The notes below the pieces were generated by a model that worked only from the letters and a program-made list of their open reading frames with translations, was not told the origin of the DNA and ran no database searches. From the NCBI RefSeq assembly GCF_002266285.1, contig NZ_NPMS01000001.1, positions 558,001 through 622,000 on the forward strand: DNA of 64,000 nt. Direction: 5' to 3'. This DNA comes from Virgibacillus indicus (lineage in GTDB: Bacteria; Bacillota; Bacilli; Bacillales; Amphibacillaceae). Made by a program: the position numbers and the translations under genes. Each line of letters begins with the position of its first letter. The first letter of the stretch is position 1. Shown in pieces: positions 44,563-53,244 of this stretch.

Positions 44563-44964
44563 ATGAAAATCGATAATTTAATTGAAGAAGCAATAAAAAT
44601 AAGAGATAAAGCATATGTACCATATTCAGATTTTCCTGTAGGTGCTGCTCTTTTAACAAAGTCAGGAAAATTATATACCGGCTGTAATATTGAAAATGCA
44701 GCATATCCGGTAACATGCTGTGCAGAAAGGGTTGCCATTTTCAAGGCAGTTGCAGATGGGGAAAAAGAGTTTGTTGGGATGGCTGTCGCAGCAGATACAA
44801 ATAGACCTGTTCCACCTTGTGGATCCTGTCGTCAGGTTATGAGCGAGTTTTTTAAAGGTGATCTGAAGATTCATCTCACAAATTTAAAAAGAGATGTAAA
44901 AACCATTACGATGGAAGAATTATTGCCCTTCTCTTTTCAGCAGGAAGATATGCTTGAAAAATAA
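44563..44964 (+). CDS. cdd: Cytidine deaminase
   Basis: Zinc enzyme that deaminates cytidine and deoxycytidine. It is 133 aa. Zinc and catalytic motifs are CCAERVA and PCGSCRQV; the N-terminus YVPYSDFPVGAALLT is typical. The start is ATG 44563 behind AAGGGGAG. In B. subtilis cdd is next to era; here it is between yppE and gpsB with its own promoter and terminator. Confidence 0.96.
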   Translation: MKIDNLIEEAIKIRDKAYVPYSDFPVGAALLTKSGKLYTGCNIENAAYPVTCCAERVAIFKAVADGEKEFVGMAVAADTNRPVPPCGSCRQVMSEFFKGDLKIHLTNLKRDVKTITMEELLPFSFQQEDMLEK

Positions 44965-44999
44965 TTATTTTTATTTATAATCAAATATAAAGAAAGCTT

Positions 45000-45028
45000 A
45001 GGAGGCTGATTTTTCAGTTTCCTTTTTT
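45000..45028 (+). terminator. Intrinsic terminator of cdd
   Basis: AGGAGGCTGA pairs with TCAGTTTCCT (two G-T pairs) around TTTT, followed by TTTTTT. Confidence 0.85.
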
Positions 45029-45030
45029 AA

Positions 45031-45039
45031 TGGTATAAT
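45031..45039 (+). promoter_or_regulatory. Extended -10 promoter of gpsB
   Basis: TGGTATAAT follows the cdd terminator; it gives a leader of about 95 nt. Confidence 0.5.
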
Positions 45040-45141
45040 AAATGGGAATACATGTATTAATTGGAGCAAAAAACAATATATTTAAATTTGAGATTGGTTT
45101 AACAATTAAAATCAGATATGTGATCATGACGAGGTGATTAA

Positions 45142-45444
45142 ATGAGTCGAGTTCAACTAAGCGGCAAGGATATTCTTGAAAAAGATTTTAAAACTGCAAT
45201 GCGGGGGTATAACCAAGAAGAAGTGGATGAGTTTCTGGATACAATTATCCAGGACTATGATGCATTAAATCAGGAAGTAGAAAGACTGCAGCAGGAAAAC
45301 GAGCGACTAAGGAAAACGTCAGCTGAACAAACAAGAACAAGGTCTGCACAACCGAATCCTCAGGTTAATTATGATGTGCTGAAACGTTTATCGAATCTTG
45401 AAAAAGCAGTTTTCGGAAAAAAGTTTGCTGATTCTGAAAGCTGA
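45142..45444 (+). CDS. gpsB: Cell cycle protein GpsB
   Basis: A DivIVA-like coiled-coil adaptor that coordinates PBP1 between septum and side wall. It is 100 aa. The lipid/PBP-binding head [28 protein letters not shown] is followed by a coiled coil (about 30-65) and the C-terminal [21 protein letters not shown] precedes the ATG. Its partner ponA is 2.7 kb away. Confidence 0.96.
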   Translation: MSRVQLSGKDILEKDFKTAMRGYNQEEVDEFLDTIIQDYDALNQEVERLQQENERLRKTSAEQTRTRSAQPNPQVNYDVLKRLSNLEKAVFGKKFADSES

Positions 45445-45488
45445 CATTCCTTGTAATTTTTTACAGGCAAGGTAATTTTTTCATTATA

Positions 45489-45517
45489 TTGATGGTTTCA
45501 TATATACGTGATATGAT
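45489..45517 (+). promoter_or_regulatory. Sigma-A promoter of rnpB
   Basis: TTGATG (45489-45494), 17-bp spacer, TATGAT (45512-45517). Confidence 0.7.
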
Positions 45518-45535
45518 AGAAAGAGCAAATTCAAT

Positions 45536-45935
45536 ATGTTAAATACTCAGGTAATCGCTGCATGTAATAATGCAGAGGAAAGTCCATGCTCACACAAACT
45601 GAGATGTTTGTAGTGTTCGTGCTTGACGAAATCATAAGTCAAGGTAGCATTTAGTGCTAACGGCAGGGGAAATTCCTAAGTCAATTCTGATATGGAACAC
45701 GATCCTTGAAAGTGCCACAGTGACGGAGCTGGAGTGGAAACACTTCAGGTGGAACGAGGTAAACCCCGCGAGTGAGCAACCCAAATAATGGTAGGGGCAT
45801 CCTTTAGTAGGGAATTCAACCAAACGAGGGACAGGCATTTGCCTGTAGATAGATGATTACATCCGGTGTACGAGGCTGACCACCGTTTGAAGTACGATGG
45901 AACAGAACATGGCTTATCGAGTATTTAACGGTCTA
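45536..45935 (+). ncRNA. rnpB: RNase P RNA, B type
   Basis: Catalytic RNA that matures the 5' ends of tRNAs. Conserved segments: GAGGAAAGTCCATGCTC (CR-I), GTGCCACAGTGACG, GTGGAACG(A)GGTAAACCCC, GATAGATGATTAC and GTACGATGGAACA(G)AACATGGCTTA. The terminal P1 helix is visible as TTAAATACTC (45539-45548) with GAGTATTTAA (45919-45928). The order matches B. subtilis (gpsB, rnpB, ypsC). Confidence 0.97.
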
Positions 45936-45953
45936 TATACTAAGAATTACAAA

Positions 45954-45986
45954 CCTTATCGGGAAATGGCCTGATAAGGCTTTTTT
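45954..45986 (+). terminator. Intrinsic terminator of rnpB
   Basis: CCTTATC pairs with GATAAGG, closed by an inner GG/CC, followed by CTTTTTT. Confidence 0.88.
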
Positions 45987-46200
45987 GTTGCTTTGATAAT
46001 ATAGAGTCTATAGCTGAGTATATTTGACGGAAACAAGCGTACAGATGTTTTCCGGTGGGACGCGACGGTCACTGAGCAGTCTCAAAGGGGAGCCGCCACT
46101 TTCATCAACCAGATTTGTTAGTGGATATGTTTTCATTTTTAGGAACTGGATATGATAAACTAAAACTAATTTAATTATGTTAAAAATGTGAGGTAATAAT

Positions 46201-47337
46201 ATGAAAACTGTAACACTTATTGCTACAGCAGCTATGGGACTTGAATCGGTAGTAGCAACAGAGGTAAAACAACTAGGCTATGATGTAACAGTAGAAAATG
46301 GGAAAGTTATTTTTGAAGCTCCTATGTCAGCAATTCCCCGATGTAATCTATGGCTGCGTACAGCAGATCGCGTGAAATTACAGGTGGGAAAATTTAAAGC
46401 AACATCCTTTGATGAACTTTTTGAGTCAACTAAGGGATTGCCATGGGAGGAATTTATTGCAGAGGAAGGATTGTTTCCGGTAAGTGGAAAATCAGTGAAT
46501 TCCAAGCTATTCAGTGTTCCCGATTGTCAGGCAATTGTTAAAAAGGCAATTACTGAACGATTGAAGCTTAAATATGGTTTAGCGTCAAAGATGCCAGAAA
46601 CAGGTGCAGCATATAAGGTGGAAGTAGCTCTTTTAAAAGATACTGCCACACTTCTAATCGACACCTCTGGGGTCGGCTTGCATAAAAGGGGGTACCGTGT
46701 GGGTCAAGGGGATGCGCCTTTGAAAGAAACGATGGCAGCGGCATTGGTGATGCTGACAAACTGGAAACCTGAATACCAATTGATTGATCCTTTTTGTGGG
46801 TCAGGAACAATTGCAATTGAGGCTGCTTTAATCGGTCAAAATATAGCACCCGGTTTTAACAGGGAATTTGATTCAGAAAACTGGCCAATTATTAGAAATA
46901 AATATTGGGAAAACGCCTTCGAAGAGGTTGAAGATAAAGCAAATTATGATCAGAAGCTGGACATTACAGGGTCTGATATTGATCACAAGCTCATAAAAAT
47001 TGCAAGTGACAATGCAACGGAAGCAGGACTTGGTGATCTTGTCAGTTGGAAGCAGATGCAGGTTCGTGACCTATTCATACGGAAAGATAATGGTTATATA
47101 ATCGGCAACCCGCCATACGGGGAGAGATTAAGTGATAAAAAAGCCGTTGCTGAAATATATAATGATTTTGGTAACATTATGAAAGACCATCCTTCTTGGA
47201 GTGTGTATATTTTGACCGCATTTGATAATTTCGAAAAAGAATATGGAGAAAAAGCGACAAAAAAAAGAAAATTATTCAACGGTTTTATTCAAACTAACTA
47301 TTATCAATACTTTGGCAAGCGTATAAAAGGGGAGTAG
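46201..47337 (+). CDS. ypsC: THUMP-domain 23S rRNA (guanine-N2) methyltransferase, RlmL/YpsC family
   Basis: SAM-dependent RNA methyltransferase of 378 aa. N-terminal THUMP domain (about 45-160) for RNA binding, then a Rossmann methyltransferase with DPFCGSGTIAIEAAL and the catalytic GNPPYGERL. GTGAGG precedes the ATG. Position after rnpB is the B. subtilis one. Confidence 0.92.
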   Translation: MKTVTLIATAAMGLESVVATEVKQLGYDVTVENGKVIFEAPMSAIPRCNLWLRTADRVKLQVGKFKATSFDELFESTKGLPWEEFIAEEGLFPVSGKSVNSKLFSVPDCQAIVKKAITERLKLKYGLASKMPETGAAYKVEVALLKDTATLLIDTSGVGLHKRGYRVGQGDAPLKETMAAALVMLTNWKPEYQLIDPFCGSGTIAIEAALIGQNIAPGFNREFDSENWPIIRNKYWENAFEEVEDKANYDQKLDITGSDIDHKLIKIASDNATEAGLGDLVSWKQMQVRDLFIRKDNGYIIGNPPYGERLSDKKAVAEIYNDFGNIMKDHPSWSVYILTAFDNFEKEYGEKATKKRKLFNGFIQTNYYQYFGKRIKGE

Positions 47338-47339
47338 AC

Positions 47340-48839
47340 ATGGAAAACACTTATTTACTTGAAAAAGATTTTAAAGAATTATTAAAGGAACAAAACGCTT
47401 ATCGTGAAGTGATTTCTCTAACCCATTGGGACATGCGAACGAAAATCCCGCATAAAGGAGTAGAACAGCGGTCAGAGGTCGTTGGCTTTCTTGCAGAAAA
47501 ATTGCACCAACTGGAAACATCAGAGAAAATGAAGTATTTCATTGATGTATTAAAGGATAATACGGATGATGAAATTATCAAGAAAACCTTGGCAGAATGT
47601 GAAAAAAATTATGAACGAAACCGAAAAATTCCCCATGATGAATACAGGGAATATGTAATGCTTCAATCTAAATCAGAAGCCGTGTGGCAGGAAGCAAGAC
47701 AAAAAGCTGATTTTGCTTTATTCCAGCCATATTTGGAGCAGCTTGTGGAGTATAATAAAAAATTTGCAAATTATTGGGGTTATGAAGTTAACATCTATGA
47801 TGCACTTTTACATAATTATGAGCCGGGTGTTACAGTAAAAACGCTGGACAGAGTGTTTCCAGAATTAAGAAAATCATTAACTGATCTATTGGAATTTATT
47901 AATAATAGCAATGTCAAACCTGACTCTTCACTTTTGACAGCACATTTCCCAAAGGAGGACCAAAAGGCCTTTAGTGTAGAAATATTAAAGAAAATGGGAT
48001 ATGACTTTCTTTCCGGCAGACTCGATGAAACTATTCATCCATTTGCTATTGGTTTAAATCTCAATGATGTCCGTATAACAACCAGATACGATGAAGAAGA
48101 TTTCCGAATGGCCGTATTTGGAACAATTCATGAGGGTGGACATGCTTTATATGAACAAAATTTAAACCCAAACCTTGTAAACACACCATTGGCTGAAGGA
48201 ACCTCAATGGGAATCCATGAATCACAATCATTATTTTGGGAAAATTTCGTTGGGAGAAGTAAAGCGTTCTGGGAGTCAAACTATGATTTGTTTAAAGCAT
48301 ACGCTCCCGATCAGTTTAAAAATATTCCAGTTGAAGATTTTTACCAGGCAGTAAATATAGTAAAACCTTCTTTAATTCGTATTGAAGCTGATGAGCTTAC
48401 ATATCCGCTTCATATTATGGTTAGATATGAGCTTGAAAAGGCCTTGATTAATGGGGATGTCCCTGTTAAAGATCTGCCTCATTTATGGAATGAGAAAATG
48501 AATGATTATTTAGGAATTAAACCTTCTACTGACAGGGAAGGGGTGTTACAAGATATACACTGGGCAGGCGGTGATTTTGGCTACTTTCCTTCCTATGCAC
48601 TCGGCTATATGTACGCAGCACAGCTAAATAATGCATTTTCTAAAAATAAAAATATTGAGAAAATTATTACACTTGGTGATTACGAACCAATCAGAAATTG
48701 GCTAAAGGAACACATTCACCAATATGGAAAAATGAAAAAGCCATTGGAAATAATTGAAGATGTAACAAACGAGCAATTAAACCCTGATCACCTTGTGAGA
48801 TATTTAACCAATAAATACAAAGAAATTTACAAACTCTGA
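47340..48839 (+). CDS. ypwA: Carboxypeptidase Taq (M32 family)
   Basis: Zinc metallocarboxypeptidase of 499 aa. HEXXH-type motif in TIHEGGHALYEQ, with the third ligand region GIHESQSLFWEN; the C-terminal DIHWAGGDFGYFPSYALGYMYAAQ is typical of M32. AGGGGAG precedes the ATG, 2 bp after ypsC. Confidence 0.95.
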   Translation: MENTYLLEKDFKELLKEQNAYREVISLTHWDMRTKIPHKGVEQRSEVVGFLAEKLHQLETSEKMKYFIDVLKDNTDDEIIKKTLAECEKNYERNRKIPHDEYREYVMLQSKSEAVWQEARQKADFALFQPYLEQLVEYNKKFANYWGYEVNIYDALLHNYEPGVTVKTLDRVFPELRKSLTDLLEFINNSNVKPDSSLLTAHFPKEDQKAFSVEILKKMGYDFLSGRLDETIHPFAIGLNLNDVRITTRYDEEDFRMAVFGTIHEGGHALYEQNLNPNLVNTPLAEGTSMGIHESQSLFWENFVGRSKAFWESNYDLFKAYAPDQFKNIPVEDFYQAVNIVKPSLIRIEADELTYPLHIMVRYELEKALINGDVPVKDLPHLWNEKMNDYLGIKPSTDREGVLQDIHWAGGDFGYFPSYALGYMYAAQLNNAFSKNKNIEKIITLGDYEPIRNWLKEHIHQYGKMKKPLEIIEDVTNEQLNPDHLVRYLTNKYKEIYKL

Positions 48840-48844
48840 TAAAA

Positions 48845-48922
48845 TGCCACCCTTTTCCTTTCGAATGGATAAACTGTCATCTAGCGAAGCATAATAGTAT
48901 TAAAAACAGTAAAAGGGTGGCA
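48845..48922 (+). promoter_or_regulatory. Inverted repeat covering the bpsA Shine-Dalgarno
   Basis: TGCCACCCTTTT (48845-48856) is perfectly complementary to AAAAGGGTGGCA (48911-48922). The right arm contains the whole ribosome binding site AAGGGTGG of the gene starting at 48925. Formation in RNA would block its translation. Confidence 0.5.
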
Positions 48923-48924
48923 GC

Positions 48925-50010
48925 ATGGCAATTATCGGTTCAGTTGGTGTCGGGATTCCTGAATTTAATCTAACACAGGATGAAGTAAAAGATTTAGTAC
49001 AGGAAGTATTTCCATTTCCAGATGAAAAGCTAAGAAAATACCTTCCTGTATTTGATCATGCAAAAGTAAAAAATAGACAGTTTGTAGTTGATAAGGCATG
49101 GCTGAAACAAGAACACTCATTCAAAGAACGAAATGATCTATATCTTTCATTCGCACAGCAATTAATATGTGAAGCTGTTGATAATTGTTTAGATTCGAAA
49201 GACTTTTTAAATAGGAATATGCCATACGAAGCAATTGATATGATTATTTTTATCTCCAGTACAGGAATTGCCACACCATCAATGGATGTGCAGCTCCTTA
49301 ATGCACGTTCCTTTAGAGAAGACGTCATTCGTATGCCGCTTTGGGGACTAGGCTGTGCAGGTGGTGCCATTGGATTATCAAGGGCATTTGACTGGCTTGC
49401 TGCACATCCTGATAAAACAGCTCTTATTGTTTGCTGTGAGTTATGCAGTTTAACCTTTCAAAAAAATGATCTTAAAAAAAGCAATCTGATCGGCAGCGCT
49501 CTTTTTGGAGATGGTGTCAGTGCAGTTCTGGCGTTTGGGGATAATTCTCCTTATCTGTCCAACCGAAAAAGAAATACACCTAAAATTGTAAATTACAGTT
49601 CTTTAACAAAAAAAGACAGTACAGCTGTAATGGGCTGGAATGTTTCTAATGATGGCCTGGAAGTGGTGTTTTCCAAAAGCATTCCAAGCCTTGTCAACTC
49701 CTTCTGGAAAGGGCATATTCAAAATTTCCTGAAACTATCAGACCTCGAGGAACAGGATGTTCACTCTTTTATTGCCCACCCTGGCGGTAAAAAAGTTTTG
49801 GAAGCAATGGAGCAGGCAGTACATAGTTCAGACCAAAAATTTTCAAGCTCCTATAAAATTCTTGGTGACCATGGGAACATGTCATCGGCGACAGTCTTTT
49901 ATGTTCTCAAAGAAGCCATGAAGAATAAGAATGAGTCTAAATCAAAGAGTATTTTATCTGCTTTGGGACCGGGATTTAGTTCAGAGCTGTTATTATTGGA
50001 GTGGACTTAG
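48925..50010 (+). CDS. bpsA: Type III polyketide synthase (alkylpyrone synthase)
   Basis: Chalcone synthase-like enzyme of 361 aa. In B. subtilis BpsA (BcsA) makes triketide and tetraketide alkylpyrones from long-chain acyl-CoA and malonyl-CoA. The catalytic triad is visible: Cys144 in GLGCAGGAIG, His285 in IAHPGGKK and Asn318 in GDHGNMSSA. The methyltransferase bpsB follows after 3 bp. A possible translation-blocking hairpin precedes it. Confidence 0.93.
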   Translation: MAIIGSVGVGIPEFNLTQDEVKDLVQEVFPFPDEKLRKYLPVFDHAKVKNRQFVVDKAWLKQEHSFKERNDLYLSFAQQLICEAVDNCLDSKDFLNRNMPYEAIDMIIFISSTGIATPSMDVQLLNARSFREDVIRMPLWGLGCAGGAIGLSRAFDWLAAHPDKTALIVCCELCSLTFQKNDLKKSNLIGSALFGDGVSAVLAFGDNSPYLSNRKRNTPKIVNYSSLTKKDSTAVMGWNVSNDGLEVVFSKSIPSLVNSFWKGHIQNFLKLSDLEEQDVHSFIAHPGGKKVLEAMEQAVHSSDQKFSSSYKILGDHGNMSSATVFYVLKEAMKNKNESKSKSILSALGPGFSSELLLLEWT

Positions 50011-50013
50011 GTA

Positions 50014-50517
50014 ATGGATTCTATAATGTGGATTATACTTCTGTTCATTATCGCCCAGCGAGTAAATGAACTGGTTATTGCTAAAAGAAATGAAAGATGG
50101 ATGAAAGCGCGCGGTGGAATTGAAACAGGGGAGAAGCATTATAAATGGTTTGTCGTTCTGCACTGCTTATTTTTCGCTGCTGTTATTTTCGAGGGTTTGG
50201 TTCGGGATACTCAGGAAACAGAATTAAACTTCTTTCTGTTATTCATTTTTATCATTACACAAGTAGCCAGAATATGGTGTATTACTTCACTAGGTAAATT
50301 CTGGAATACTAAAATTATTGTTTTGCCTGAGTTCCCTCTAATTAAAAAAGGGCCATATAAGTATGTAAAACATCCAAATTATATCATAGTAGGTATTGAA
50401 CTTTTTATTATACCATTGCTATTTGGGGCATTTATCTCTGCTATTATATTTCCTGTTCTGCATATTCTATTACTGACAATACGAATTCCTAGTGAGGAAA
50501 GGATTTTACAGCGGTGA
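50014..50517 (+). CDS. bpsB: Isoprenylcysteine methyltransferase-like alkylpyrone O-methyltransferase
   Basis: A 167-aa membrane protein with four or five helices. The C-terminal motif KKGPYKYVKHPNYIIVG is the SAM-binding signature of the ICMT-like family. In B. subtilis BpsB (YpbQ) methylates the products of BpsA, and here the genes are 3 bp apart. A diverged copy is at 53245-53748. Confidence 0.88.
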   Translation: MDSIMWIILLFIIAQRVNELVIAKRNERWMKARGGIETGEKHYKWFVVLHCLFFAAVIFEGLVRDTQETELNFFLLFIFIITQVARIWCITSLGKFWNTKIIVLPEFPLIKKGPYKYVKHPNYIIVGIELFIIPLLFGAFISAIIFPVLHILLLTIRIPSEERILQR

Positions 50518-50534
50518 ACCTTATTAATTAATCG

Positions 50535-50568
50535 GTAAGAGGACAGTGGTGAACCGCTGTCCTCTTAC
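50535..50568. terminator. Hairpin between bpsB and cbaA
   Basis: GTAAGAGGACAG and CTGTCCTCTTAC form a perfect 12-bp stem between convergent genes. T-runs are weak, so it may act as a barrier or a poor bidirectional terminator. Confidence 0.6.
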
Positions 50569-50575
50569 CTGTTAA

Positions 50576-52267
50576 TTATGAATTTCCAATTGGCCAATCA
50601 AATGGCGGTGATCCTGGTGGTGAATTTTGAATGATATCAACGAATGGTATCGTATATGCAAATAAGATTAATGCAATAGTTATTGCAATCCAGAGCTTCC
50701 AGTTTTCCAGGAACATTGGTGTAGGTGTTGCATCCTCTTCTTCTTCTGCAATCGGGAATTCCTCTTCGCCTTTAGGAGCAAAGAAGGTAAGTTTTATGAA
50801 AATGAAAACCATCAGCAATATTCCGATGAACAGAATAGATCCTCCAACAGCCTGTGCAATTTGGTACCAAATCCATTCAGATGCCTGTTCTGTTCCACCA
50901 TATTCTGAGTATGATGAACGTCTTGGCCCGCCAAGAAGACCCTGAATATGCATTGCTCCAGACATAATTGTCATACCGACTGTCCAAATAATTGCCTGGA
51001 TAATACCTAATCTATTAATAGATTTTGTTAACGTTCTCCCTGTCAGATGAGGGATCAGCCAATAGGTTATTCCAAAAAAGGTAAGGACTACAGTAGTTGC
51101 AGCTGTAATATGAAAATGTCCTGTAACCCAAATTGTATTATGAACAACCGCATTCATTTGGTGAGAAGCATTAATGATTCCACCCGCTCCACCTGGAATA
51201 AATGCAAGCATACCGATCATGGGTGCCAGGAAACGAACATCTTTCCATGGAAGATGTTTAAACCAGCCATACAAGCCTTTAAATCCTTTACGGCGTCCGG
51301 TAATTTCAAATGTAGCGAAGATTGAAAATGCCGTCATTAAACTTGGAATGACAACCATAAATGTCAGTACAACCTGAATGAATTTCCATGTAGGATCGAT
51401 TCCCGGTTCTGTTAACTGATGGTGAAATCCAACTGGGATGGAGAAAAATAATAATAAAATAAAAGCCAATCTTGCAAGAGAATCACTAAATAATTTTCCT
51501 CCAATAATTTTTGGAATAATTGCGTACCATGCCATATATGCAGGCAATAACCAGAAATACACAAGCGGATGTCCGAAATACCAGAATAATGTTCTGCTTA
51601 CCAATACATTGATTGTTTCTGCATAGCCTAAAGACCATGGGATAAACTGAACAATAACTGCCACAGCAACCCCAATAGATGCAATAATCCACATTAACAT
51701 ATTAATGGTAACCATGAATGCCAATAATGGCGACTTTTCGCCTGGATGTTTCTTCTTCCAGACATAAAGCTGACGGAAATTAACAATTCCTGCAATCCAG
51801 CTTCCAATAATAACTAACGCCAAACCAATATAAAATGCAGGATGTGCTTTTAATGGTGCATAGAATGTATAAAGCACATTTGCTTTCCCCAGTAAAATGG
51901 TTATTGCAGTCATAATTGTACCAACTACCATAACCCAGAAGCTCAGCCAGGCTGCTTTGTGCTGCTTTTGTGAAATACCGACTGTTTTACCCATTAAGGA
52001 AAATTGAAATCCAATGATAAAATAGGTGGTCAATACCAAGGCCAGAATTACTCCGTGCAATGTTAACACCTGGTAATAATCAATCCCCCAGGGCAAGGTG
52101 ATTGTGCCAGATCTGACCAGGGTTTGCAACAGACCCATCATTCCACCGATAAATAAAGAAATAAATGCTACATACATAAAGGACATATATAGTCTGGATT
52201 CCTGTTTGGAAATTGTTAATGGTAATCTGGATTCCTCATTTGGTTCAGCTATTTTTTCCAGTAACAT
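50576..52267 (-). CDS. cbaA: Cytochrome c oxidase subunit I, ba3 type
   Basis: Haem-copper oxidase subunit I of 563 aa with about 13 membrane helices. Seen: TLHGVILALVLTTYF (low-spin haem ligand), WYFGHPLVYFWLLPAY (CuB ligands, active-site Tyr position), FHHQL, and VTGHFHI (haem ligands). Sequence and the separate small subunit suggest the B-type (ba3) family with high oxygen affinity. Overlaps cbaB by one base (TAATG). Confidence 0.93.
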   Translation of the reverse strand: MLLEKIAEPNEESRLPLTISKQESRLYMSFMYVAFISLFIGGMMGLLQTLVRSGTITLPWGIDYYQVLTLHGVILALVLTTYFIIGFQFSLMGKTVGISQKQHKAAWLSFWVMVVGTIMTAITILLGKANVLYTFYAPLKAHPAFYIGLALVIIGSWIAGIVNFRQLYVWKKKHPGEKSPLLAFMVTINMLMWIIASIGVAVAVIVQFIPWSLGYAETINVLVSRTLFWYFGHPLVYFWLLPAYMAWYAIIPKIIGGKLFSDSLARLAFILLLFFSIPVGFHHQLTEPGIDPTWKFIQVVLTFMVVIPSLMTAFSIFATFEITGRRKGFKGLYGWFKHLPWKDVRFLAPMIGMLAFIPGGAGGIINASHQMNAVVHNTIWVTGHFHITAATTVVLTFFGITYWLIPHLTGRTLTKSINRLGIIQAIIWTVGMTIMSGAMHIQGLLGGPRRSSYSEYGGTEQASEWIWYQIAQAVGGSILFIGILLMVFIFIKLTFFAPKGEEEFPIAEEEEDATPTPMFLENWKLWIAITIALILFAYTIPFVDIIQNSPPGSPPFDWPIGNS

Positions 52268-52779
52268 TATTCATACACCTCCACAGTAGCAAACATCAAA
52301 TGATGCCCGACACCACAATATTCATTACATACGATTGTAAATTCACCAGTGTTATCAAGTACTGTTTCATAGCTGCTGATATATCCTGGTTCTACCATCA
52401 TATTTATATTTGTTCCTGCAACATTAAATCCATGAACAACATCTTTTGTTGTCACCTGAAACAATACAGTTGAACCTTTTGGTATCCTTATGTCTTTAAC
52501 AGGCTTACCTTCTTCGTCCACTCCAAGATTGTAATTAAATGCTGTAGCAACAATATTTACAATATATTTATCATCAGAGACTTTTGTAATCCCAAGATTT
52601 TCCGGCTTAAAAGCATCATTTGCTTCTATATTTTCCGGATCAATTGTTACCCCGTGGCTTTGTGGATGCGTACCCTGCCAAAATGCGCCAAAAGCCAAAA
52701 CAACTAAAAAGATAACAAGGGAACCTATTCCAAAGGTTAGCCATATCTTTTCATATTTGTGTAAATGCATTGTTAACAC
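52267..52779 (-). CDS. cbaB: Cytochrome c oxidase subunit II, ba3 type
   Basis: A 170-aa protein with one N-terminal membrane anchor (about 13-35) and an outside cupredoxin domain. CuA ligands: His in VVHGFNV and the motif CNEYCGVGHHLM. Receives electrons from cytochrome c. Middle gene of the cbaD-cbaB-cbaA operon. Confidence 0.93.
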   Translation of the reverse strand: MLTMHLHKYEKIWLTFGIGSLVIFLVVLAFGAFWQGTHPQSHGVTIDPENIEANDAFKPENLGITKVSDDKYIVNIVATAFNYNLGVDEEGKPVKDIRIPKGSTVLFQVTTKDVVHGFNVAGTNINMMVEPGYISSYETVLDNTGEFTIVCNEYCGVGHHLMFATVEVYE

Positions 52780-52830
52780 TCCCCATTTTTTCCATTATAT
52801 ATTTCAGTTAAGAGGGTAAAGATCTGCCGG

Positions 52831-52977
52831 TTATCTGACCATAAATAGTGTATATATCCCAACCCAGCTAACAATAAGAAAAACTCCTACCAACATTACA
52901 GAAATAAAAGTACCCTTCAAATCCGGTTCATTTTTTTCTGTATCTGACTTTGTTTTTCTCTCCTGAACATTACCCAT
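52831..52977 (-). CDS. cbaD: Cytochrome c oxidase subunit IIa
   Basis: A 48-aa protein: polar N-terminus (MGNVQERKTKSDTEKNEPD) and a single helix (KGTFISVMLVGVFLIVSWVGIYTLF). This is the size and topology of subunit 2A of ba3 oxidases. ATG 52977 is behind AGAAGGGGTG. First gene of the operon. Confidence 0.82.
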   Translation of the reverse strand: MGNVQERKTKSDTEKNEPDLKGTFISVMLVGVFLIVSWVGIYTLFMVR

Positions 52978-53114
52978 GTGATTCACCCCTTCTGCAATAG
53001 GATAGTTGCTCTTGTTTTCATCATACACAATTTGCAAATAGAAATTAGAGCTAATCTTTAGAGTTCACAATTTGTTCAGATATACGTGAAAGCGCCTTTT
53101 TTATATATTTTACT

Positions 53115-53135
53115 AACTTTTTAGTTTAAAAAGTT
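53115..53135. promoter_or_regulatory. Palindrome between cbaD and the bpsB-like gene
   Basis: AACTTTTT and AAAAAGTT form perfect 8-bp arms around AGTTT in a 267-bp divergent intergenic region. An operator is possible, but the sequence is AT-rich. Confidence 0.3.
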
Positions 53136-53244
53136 TGTGACTAAGATGTGGCTATTTTGTTAATAATTCTTAAAAAACAGAACATAATATCCCGTATGAA
53201 GAAGAGAAATACGACTAATTTGTAAAAATGGAGAGGGTATAAAA

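Noticed and set aside
45536..45935. rnpB region as a repeat or riboswitch
   Set aside because: Conserved RNase P segments in correct order and the P1 helix identify it as RNase P RNA.
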